Shown here in pieces: positions 33,052 to 38,063 of a stretch of 38,063 nucleotides of DNA (its first letter is position 1; each line of letters opens with the position of its first letter). Both the position numbers and the translations under genes were made by a program. Under the pieces are notes generated by a model. The model had not been told where the DNA came from. It saw only the letters and a program-made list of their open reading frames with translations, and ran no database searches. Source of the stretch: Bacillota bacterium (GTDB taxonomy: Bacteria > Bacillota > Clostridia > Lachnospirales > Lachnospiraceae); NCBI GenBank assembly GCA_023450835.1, contig JAEXGM010000024.1:1-38063 (forward strand), read 5' to 3'.

Positions 33052-33861
33052 TTAATTATTAACTTGATCCAGAGCCTTCATATCCTCGTCAAGGATAACA
33101 AAATCCACCTTAGCATTAGATATAATTCTCTCTTCCTTTGTTGATTTGGGTATAACAACAGTATCTTTTTGCAAACAATAACGGATACAAAGCTGTGCCG
33201 GGGTCACCTGATATTTCTCGGCCATTGCTACAATCGTTTTATTTCCGATAATTCTTCCGGTTGCCAATGGAGAGTAGGCGGTAATTTTAATATCAAGGGG
33301 AGTGCAAAAACTAACGATCTCTTCCTGCCTATGACCGATATGAAAGGAAATTTGATTCATCATGGGTACATGTTTGCACATTGATAATATTGGCTGTATA
33401 TGTTTGGGCTCAAAATTTGAGATACCAATTGCCTTTACCGCGCCGCTATCATAGATTTCTTCCAAAGCCAGCCAGCTATCAATATTTCCCTGTGTGCAAT
33501 CCTGACCAATGCTGTGCCAGGGCCAGGGAGCGTGGATTAAATAAAGATCAATATAGTCCAGCCCCAATAAGCTAATTGATTTCTGGAAGCACTCATGTGC
33601 GATTTTATGTCCCTTATGTTCTGCCGGAAGCTTTGTCGTAACAAAAATTTCCTCTCTGGCTATCCCGGAGTCTTTGATAGCTCTGCCGACACTGGCTTCA
33701 TTTCCATACGCCATTGCGGTATCTATATGTCTGTATCCATTCTGTAATGCCCAGAGAACTGCCTGATAGGTTTGTTCTCCATCCGGTATCTGCCATGTTC
33801 CTAAGCCAATCTTTGGTACTTTAATTCCATTCTTCAACGTATATGTTTCCTGTAAAATCAT
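33052..33861 (-). CDS. Aldo/keto reductase
   Basis: This 269-residue NADP-dependent reductase of the (beta/alpha)8 AKR superfamily carries the full catalytic tetrad: Asp47, Tyr52 (RHIDTAMAYGNE), Lys77 (VTTKLP) and His110 (LYLIHAPWPW). The C-terminus has IPKSTKEERI, the NADP-binding motif. It should reduce aldehydes or ketones, including reactive aldehydes. GGAGG lies 7 nt before the ATG. A promoter with a 19-bp spacer lies upstream, suggesting MerR-type control. It is monocistronic. Confidence 0.93.
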   Translation of the reverse strand: MILQETYTLKNGIKVPKIGLGTWQIPDGEQTYQAVLWALQNGYRHIDTAMAYGNEASVGRAIKDSGIAREEIFVTTKLPAEHKGHKIAHECFQKSISLLGLDYIDLYLIHAPWPWHSIGQDCTQGNIDSWLALEEIYDSGAVKAIGISNFEPKHIQPILSMCKHVPMMNQISFHIGHRQEEIVSFCTPLDIKITAYSPLATGRIIGNKTIVAMAEKYQVTPAQLCIRYCLQKDTVVIPKSTKEERIISNAKVDFVILDEDMKALDQVNN

Positions 33862-33910
33862 GTATAGCCCTCCTTTTATTATTGAACGGCAAGTGTATAG
33901 TTATTGTCCG

Positions 33911-33926
33911 GGCATTTTGAAATGCC
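33911..33926. repeat. 16-bp palindrome in the leader of the aldo/keto reductase gene
   Basis: GGCATTT-TG-AAATGCC is perfect on both sides of a 2-nt centre. It lies between the transcription start and the ATG. The central loop is too short for a good hairpin, so protein binding is more likely than a terminator. Confidence 0.4.
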
Positions 33927-33944
33927 TCTTAATTGACAATATAC

Positions 33945-33975
33945 ATTATACATAATAAAGTTAACTATAAGTCAA
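33945..33975 (-). promoter_or_regulatory. MerR-type promoter for the aldo/keto reductase
   Basis: On the minus strand TTGACT (33975..33970) and TATAAT (33950..33945) are 19 bp apart. The spacer holds the palindrome AGTTAACT. Over-long 19-bp spacers with a dyad are characteristic of promoters activated by MerR-family proteins, including AdhR-like aldehyde sensors. No merR gene is in the window. Confidence 0.5.
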
Positions 33976-34093
33976 GCAAAATATTTTTGAGTATTTGTGA
34001 AGAGTGATTTTGGTTAATTCAAAACACTTCATACACTTGAGTAACTTATTCGGAAGTCTTGACAAAATAATACATAGGCATAGGTTGATTTTG

Positions 34094-34121
34094 TTGTAAT
34101 TTTACCATAAAATAGTATAAT
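34094..34121 (+). promoter_or_regulatory. Promoter of the SHOCT-tailed protein
   Basis: TTGTAA (34094-34099), a 16-bp spacer and TATAAT (34116-34121) lie about 35 nt before the start codon. Confidence 0.55.
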
Positions 34122-34153
34122 ATGTAGATAAATGAAAAGGAGAGGTTACATTT

Positions 34154-34630
34154 ATGATGATGGAACATGAAATTGAAGTAAAAGTGAATTTTACTGCCAA
34201 AGACTGTTATGGTGCTATTTTAGAAGCGGTATCGAACCTTAAAAATTATGAAATTACAGATGAAAATGAAATTATCGGTACAGTACAAATTAAGGTAAAG
34301 GGGTTAACAGCTTCTCCGGGTGATTATGTGACTGTCACTATTTCACATGAAACCTCTGATATTACAAAGGTTTTAATAAGAGGTGGGGTAAAAGTACCAT
34401 ATCTGCTTGCTAAAAAAAATTGTATTAAAAATGCTGAGGCCATCGCTGCAGCATTTGCAAATGAAATCAAAAATCATGAAAAAGCAGGACAAAGTGTGAG
34501 TAAATCAAAGTCCGATGATTCAGTTGAAATTAAACTTGAGCGTTTGAAAAACATGTATCAAAAGGATTTATTGACACAAGAGGAGTACGAACAAAAGAAA
34601 AAAGAAATTATAAACAGTATGTTTAATTAA
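34154..34630 (+). CDS. Unknown protein with C-terminal SHOCT-like motif
   Basis: This 158-residue soluble protein has a beta-rich N-terminal domain (about 3-105, EIEVKVNFTAKDCYGAILEA, DYVTVTISHETSDITKVLIR), a Ser/Lys linker, and a C-terminal short helical SHOCT-like motif (about 128-156, LERLKNMYQKDLLTQEEYEQ, then KKKEII). SHOCT motifs are common in small regulatory or membrane-associated proteins of Firmicutes. AGGAGAGG lies 8 nt before the first of three tandem ATGs (34154, 34157, 34160), so the exact start is uncertain by two codons. I do not recognise the N-terminal domain. A strong terminator follows. Confidence 0.8.
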   Translation: MMMEHEIEVKVNFTAKDCYGAILEAVSNLKNYEITDENEIIGTVQIKVKGLTASPGDYVTVTISHETSDITKVLIRGGVKVPYLLAKKNCIKNAEAIAAAFANEIKNHEKAGQSVSKSKSDDSVEIKLERLKNMYQKDLLTQEEYEQKKKEIINSMFN

Positions 34631-34634
34631 TTTA

Positions 34635-34676
34635 AAAAATCGCTAATTCCTTAAAACAGGAGTTAGCGATTTTTAT
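34635..34676 (+). terminator. Intrinsic terminator
   Basis: A 17-bp stem with one G-U pair (34635-34651 with 34658-34674) has a 6-nt loop and a T tail. Its outer arms share AAAAATCGCT with the terminator at 32971. Confidence 0.85.
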
Positions 34677-34785
34677 ATATTGTATATTGTTAAAAACAAT
34701 TATAATAATTCTTAATCTGGCTTTTATGCTCAAATAGTATTAATCTTACTATAAGGCAATTGAATAACGAATAGGGGGAACGGAT

Positions 34786-35205
34786 ATGTTTCAGATAAGA
34801 GACCTAAAGAAAGAAGATAAAGACTTTTGGTATACGCTCGACAGGCATTTGCCGGAAGCCGAATTTATAAAAAAAGTAGCAGATAAAAGAGGATATGTAA
34901 TATTTGATGATGAGAAACCCATCGGGATATTACGTTTTAATATGTTTTGGGACAGCGTACCTTTTTTAACAATGATTTATCTTGATTTTTCTTATCACAA
35001 AAAGGGATTTGGCAGGAAAGCCATGGAGTTTTGGGAGACCGAAATGGCTAAGCAGGGTCATAAAATGGTTATGACATCAACTCAAGTTGATGAAAATGCA
35101 CAATATTTTTATCGGAAGCTTGGTTATAAAGATAGTGGTTGTTTAGTACTTGATATACCTGGTTTTGAACAGCCACTTGAAATGTTTATGGTAAAAGCTC
35201 TCTAA
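34786..35205 (+). CDS. GNAT family N-acetyltransferase
   Basis: This 139-residue acetyl-CoA-dependent transferase starts FQIRDLKKEDKDFWYTLDRH. It carries the acetyl-CoA binding motif DFSYHKKGFGRKAMEFWE (about 67-84) and the C-terminal strand-turn YFYRKLGYKDSG. The family acetylates small molecules or protein amines; the substrate is unknown. A strong GGGGGAA lies before the ATG. It is not closely spaced with the next gene (about 80 nt). Confidence 0.88.
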   Translation: MFQIRDLKKEDKDFWYTLDRHLPEAEFIKKVADKRGYVIFDDEKPIGILRFNMFWDSVPFLTMIYLDFSYHKKGFGRKAMEFWETEMAKQGHKMVMTSTQVDENAQYFYRKLGYKDSGCLVLDIPGFEQPLEMFMVKAL

Positions 35206-35290
35206 CTAATAGAAAATAAGATAGATAAATTAATTCTAACTAATATATGGAACTTCTATATTATAACCACCTGATTACTGGAGGATGAAT

Positions 35291-36286
35291 TTGAATAAAC
35301 AAATAATTGTATGTAAGCCGCTTGATTCAAAATATACTAAAGTTGCAGTTGAAATGGCACAGGATAATTATAATTTGGAGAAACAATTCGTGACTGCCTT
35401 GGGCAGCATTGATAATAAGGCATTTTATCAATCTGAGATTGAGAAACTGTTTAAAAGTGGAATTGGGTGCATTGCTTTTCAAAATAATGAACCTGTTGGT
35501 TTTCTGGCATTTAGCCAAATCTATGATACGATTACTGGAACAATGAGAGCAATATCACCTCTTTATGGATATGGAATCAGAAATGAAGACAGGGGTAAAG
35601 TTATTGCTCATTTGTTTCAAGCTGCTGCTGTTGAACTCTGTGAAAAATATGCTCAGAGTATAAGGATAAATATTTACGCTCATGATTCGGATGTACTTAA
35701 TATGTATATTATGAGTGCTTTTTCTATGGATACTACAGAGGTTGTAAGAAATACATCAGTTCATATCCCAGCGGTCAATATGAGTGATTTTAACTTTGCT
35801 GAATTGGATAAATCGCAAATACTGGAATATAGAACAGATGTGATTGAATTATATCGTAATTTGATAAACCACTTGCGTGTAAGTCCTGTTTTCTATCCTT
35901 GCAATGAATTTTTACCAATTGAAGATAGATTTAAAGCTCTCTTGAGTAATGATATGCGTATATTTGCTGTTTTTGATAACAATCAATTAATTGGAATGAT
36001 TGATGCGGAACCTACAGACGTTGAGTTTGCTAAAACTGATTTGAAAGCTATAGGGATGGGAGATGTTTTCATTAAGTCAAATTTTCGAGGATGTGGTTTA
36101 GGAGCAGCGCTGCTTGCTTTTGCAAACAATCAAATCAGGGAAAGTGGATTCGATAGAGTATTTGTTACTCATGGTACGGTTAATCCTACTGCTAGGAGGT
36201 TCTGGGATAAATATTTTGAAAACTATGCTTATACAATGACAAGGTATATAGTGCCGGAAATGCTCGGCATTATTAAGATGATTTAA
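35291..36286 (+). CDS. Tandem-GNAT acetyltransferase
   Basis: This protein of about 331 residues has two GNAT-like halves. The first (about 45-155) has GCIAFQNNEPVGFLAFSQIY but a degenerate acetyl-CoA motif. The second (about 215-325) has IFAVFDNNQLIGMIDAEPTD and the intact-looking KSNFRGCGLGAALLAFANNQ, followed by NPTARRFWDKYF. The second domain is likely the active one. GGAGG directly abuts the ATG at 35285 but lies 6 nt before the in-frame TTG at 35291, so TTG is the preferred start; the ATG would add two residues. The substrate is unknown. Confidence 0.85.
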   Translation: MNKQIIVCKPLDSKYTKVAVEMAQDNYNLEKQFVTALGSIDNKAFYQSEIEKLFKSGIGCIAFQNNEPVGFLAFSQIYDTITGTMRAISPLYGYGIRNEDRGKVIAHLFQAAAVELCEKYAQSIRINIYAHDSDVLNMYIMSAFSMDTTEVVRNTSVHIPAVNMSDFNFAELDKSQILEYRTDVIELYRNLINHLRVSPVFYPCNEFLPIEDRFKALLSNDMRIFAVFDNNQLIGMIDAEPTDVEFAKTDLKAIGMGDVFIKSNFRGCGLGAALLAFANNQIRESGFDRVFVTHGTVNPTARRFWDKYFENYAYTMTRYIVPEMLGIIKMI

Positions 36287-36332
36287 AAGCTTTACAATTG
36301 ATTCCATAATCTTGCAGCGTACTGGAAAGGGC

Positions 36333-36537
36333 ATGGTTGTTAGTGTGTACATAACATATAGAGAATTAAATAAAGGAGAATTACAAAGGGATTTATTAAA
36401 AGATTTTAATTGATATCAAGAGGTTGCAAATGATTGGTGCCTGATGCCTATGGGAAGTATTGATTCCTATTGCATTTGAGAATGACAAGACAAAGGCTAG
36501 AGATTATAATAAAGTTATTATAAAGGGAAGGTAGTAA
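36333..36537 (+). pseudogene. Frameshifted coding remnant, unknown family
   Basis: Three protein-like segments lie in different plus frames: MVVSVYITYRELNKGELQRD (frame stops at 36413), YQEVANDWCLMPMGSIDSY, and LIPIAFENDKTKARDYNKVI ending in a stop before 36540. They read as one decayed gene with two frameshifts. I cannot name the family. The last part overlaps the upstream region of the next gene. Confidence 0.35.
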
Positions 36538-36539
36538 GG

Positions 36540-37064
36540 ATGAATAAAGGTAGAATTATATTTCTTAATGGTGTTACAAGTTCCGGAAAAACTTCAATTG
36601 TTGAAGCTCTTCAAGCAAGAGATGATATTTTCTTCTATGTTGTTGCAAATGATCTATTTGAAGAAATGGTTGGAGAAAAGTATCTTCGTGAAAATTATTG
36701 GAAATATCTTAGCGATGTGATTATTATGATGTATCATACGGCAAAACTATTCTCAGATTTTGGTAAAAATGTTATTATTGACGGTATCTTAGTGGAGCAG
36801 CCAGAACTTAGGCCTCATTATGAACAAATGGGAGATATATTGCGTAACAATCCACTGGATATTATTGATGTTTATTGCCCTTTAGAAATTTGCAGAAAAC
36901 GAAATATTGTACGCGGTGATAGACAGGAAAACCAATCAGAAAAACAACATATGATTATGGCAAAGGATATTCAGTATAGTTGCAGAGTCGATACCAATAA
37001 ATATACATCAAAGGAATGCGCGGAGATTATTATACAAGAACTATTTCACACAGCTAATAAATGA
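36540..37064 (+). CDS. Chloramphenicol phosphotransferase-like P-loop kinase
   Basis: This 174-residue protein begins with a P-loop, GVTSSGKTS (11-19). Asp38 in YVVANDLFEEM corresponds in position to the catalytic Asp of chloramphenicol 3-O-phosphotransferase. A second segment, NVIIDGILVEQPELR, and the lid-like RKRNIVRGDRQENQ also fit the family. It may phosphorylate a small hydroxylated compound; resistance to chloramphenicol is not shown by the sequence. AAGGGAAGG lies about 8 nt before the ATG. No terminator follows within the next 60 nt. Confidence 0.85.
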   Translation: MNKGRIIFLNGVTSSGKTSIVEALQARDDIFFYVVANDLFEEMVGEKYLRENYWKYLSDVIIMMYHTAKLFSDFGKNVIIDGILVEQPELRPHYEQMGDILRNNPLDIIDVYCPLEICRKRNIVRGDRQENQSEKQHMIMAKDIQYSCRVDTNKYTSKECAEIIIQELFHTANK

Positions 37065-37128
37065 GAAAGCTGGAAACAGATATTACATATTATGTTATAT
37101 TTAGATAGCAATCCAATAATTTAACTAA

Positions 37129-37157
37129 TTGACAAAATATACTAAAATGTATATTAT
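37129..37157 (+). promoter_or_regulatory. Strong promoter for the methyltransferase leader
   Basis: TTGACA (37129-37134), a 17-bp spacer and TATTAT (37152-37157) form a near-consensus promoter. The transcript would have an untranslated leader of about 240 nt. Confidence 0.75.
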
Positions 37158-37184
37158 ATATATGTTAGTCATGTTTATAAATTA

Positions 37185-37370
37185 AAAGGTGGTGTCTGTT
37201 TGGTAGTGATTCTGTAATGAGCATTTTATAGTATATGTGGTACATAACGGATCTCTCGCATTTATGTATCGAATATAATGCCTTACAGAAAATACAAAAC
37301 TGACATATCGCGATAGATATTATGCAGGTATAGTATTTTTGCTATACCTGCATTTTAATTTTCTGTAAGG
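37185..37370 (+). promoter_or_regulatory. Attenuator-like leader of the methyltransferase gene
   Basis: The leader opens with AAAAGGTGGTG (37185-37195), then a possible 5-codon leader ORF (TTG at 37200 to TAA, MVVIL). Further on an 11-bp perfect hairpin (37323-37333 with 37342-37352) is followed by TTTTAATTTT, a terminator shape. A 13-bp perfect inverted repeat (37281-37293 with 37358-37370) encloses it and covers that U-tract. Such layouts control several ribosome-drug resistance genes by attenuation. The exact switching structure is inferred. Confidence 0.55.
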
Positions 37371-37404
37371 AAAAATTAAAATTATTTATTGAAAGGAAAA
37401 GAAT

Positions 37405-38063
37405 ATGAAATATTCTAAAAACAAACGTTATGACAATGATTTTGTAAAGTCCAATATGATGGGTCCGAATTCGATGATAATCTTAGAGAATCTATTGGAA
37501 AATATTCAATTAACAAGCAATATGAGAATTCTGGATTTAGGCTGCGGTAACGGACTTACCTCCATTTATCTTGCAAAGGAATATGGAGTTCAAGTGTTTG
37601 CAGTAGATTTATGGATTTCAGCAAGTGATAATTATGAACGTTTCTCTAAGATGGGTCTAGAAAATCAAATCATTCCAATTCATGCGGATGCAACTCAATT
37701 ACCTTTTGCAGATAACTATTTTGATGCTGTTATTAGTATTGATGCATATCATTATTTTGGCAGCAATGATACTTACTATGATTCCTATCTGGCTAGACTA
37801 CTGAAGAAAGATGCTCTCATTGCTATAGCTGTTCCAGGCATGAAGTCCGAAATAGATAGTGATAATATTCCGCAGGAAATGGAATCATATTGGAGTAAAG
37901 AAGCAATATCAACTTGGAATACCTGCGATTGGTGGAGAAAAATATTCTCAAAATCGGATGAAATTCAAATAAAAGATATACATGAGATGGAATGCTTTGA
38001 AGAGGCTTGGCAGGATTGGTTAAAAACAGAAAATAATTATGCAATTACTGATAAACAAATGAT
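37405..38063 (+). CDS. Class I SAM-dependent methyltransferase (partial, runs off the window)
   Basis: The visible 219 codons begin MKYSKNKRYDNDFVKSNMMG and remain open to the end of the window. The SAM-binding motif I is ILDLGCGNGLTS (42-53). An acidic residue after the second strand (VFAVDLW) and LPFADNYFDAVISIDAYHYF follow, as in UbiE/cyclopropane-synthase-like methyltransferases. GAAAGGAAAAG lies before the ATG. The long attenuator-like leader suggests induction by a translation-blocking compound, so the target could be an antibiotic, a lipid or another small molecule. The C-terminal end is missing here. Confidence 0.88.
   Translation, partial: MKYSKNKRYDNDFVKSNMMGPNSMIILENLLENIQLTSNMRILDLGCGNGLTSIYLAKEYGVQVFAVDLWISASDNYERFSKMGLENQIIPIHADATQLPFADNYFDAVISIDAYHYFGSNDTYYDSYLARLLKKDALIAIAVPGMKSEIDSDNIPQEMESYWSKEAISTWNTCDWWRKIFSKSDEIQIKDIHEMECFEEAWQDWLKTENNYAITDKQM

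Noticed and set aside
1..38063. CRISPR array or insertion sequence
   Set aside because: No regularly spaced repeats, no transposase ORF and no terminal inverted repeats with target duplications were seen.

Overview
The window looks like chromosome of a low-GC Gram-positive anaerobe of the Clostridia, most likely Lachnospiraceae or a close relative. This is inferred from the single-chain clade-II type PurL, strong AGGAGG ribosome binding sites with TTG and GTG starts, AT-rich spacers, clostridial hydrophobic-W repeats, an N-terminal 7TM/PAS/GGDEF signalling protein, and many hairpin-plus-U-tract terminators. No species can be named from the sequence.

Layout. 1-10.3 kb is housekeeping: an ECF sigma factor (-), purL, a membrane diguanylate cyclase overlapping an L-LDH family gene, rsgA (-), a tiny peptide unit with its own promoter and terminator (-), and a small membrane protein. 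10.3-14 kb holds a translationally coupled heterodimeric ABC exporter pair (-) with one normal and one degenerate ATP site. 14.3-16 kb holds an AraC regulator and a nitroreductase-like gene in one operon. 16.1-21.5 kb is a tRNA-Gly(GCC) gene followed by an island bounded by a 23-bp exact repeat of the tRNA 3' end. The island has a decayed tyrosine recombinase next to the tRNA and carries an SDR, an unknown membrane-anchored protein, a 43-residue ORF, a leaderless helical protein ending in a GH19-like lysozyme domain, and a lipoprotein resembling the DUF3298/RsiV lysozyme-binding fold. 21.5-26 kb is AT-rich accessory DNA: a periplasmic-binding-protein fold without signal peptide (-), an acyltransferase-3 membrane protein, and a secreted ChW protein. 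26.1-33 kb holds a HAD phosphatase and a four-gene cassette: a LexA-like XRE-S24 repressor, a TerB_N/TerB_C protein, a BrxD-like (DUF2791) ATPase and an Lhr/BrxHI-like helicase. 33-38 kb holds an aldo/keto reductase (-) with a MerR-type promoter, an SHOCT-tailed protein, two GNAT-type genes, a CPT-like kinase, and a truncated SAM methyltransferase behind a long attenuator-like leader.

How the genes work together. The two most interesting systems are the S24-TerB-BrxD-helicase cassette, probably a damage- or phage-responsive DNA-processing system, and the island's GH19-like effector with its lipoprotein, a candidate cell-wall toxin with a lysozyme-inhibitor-like immunity protein. The first has relatives discussed in the Ter and BREX literature. 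I know of no description of the second in this arrangement. All functions are inferred from motifs; no database search was possible.
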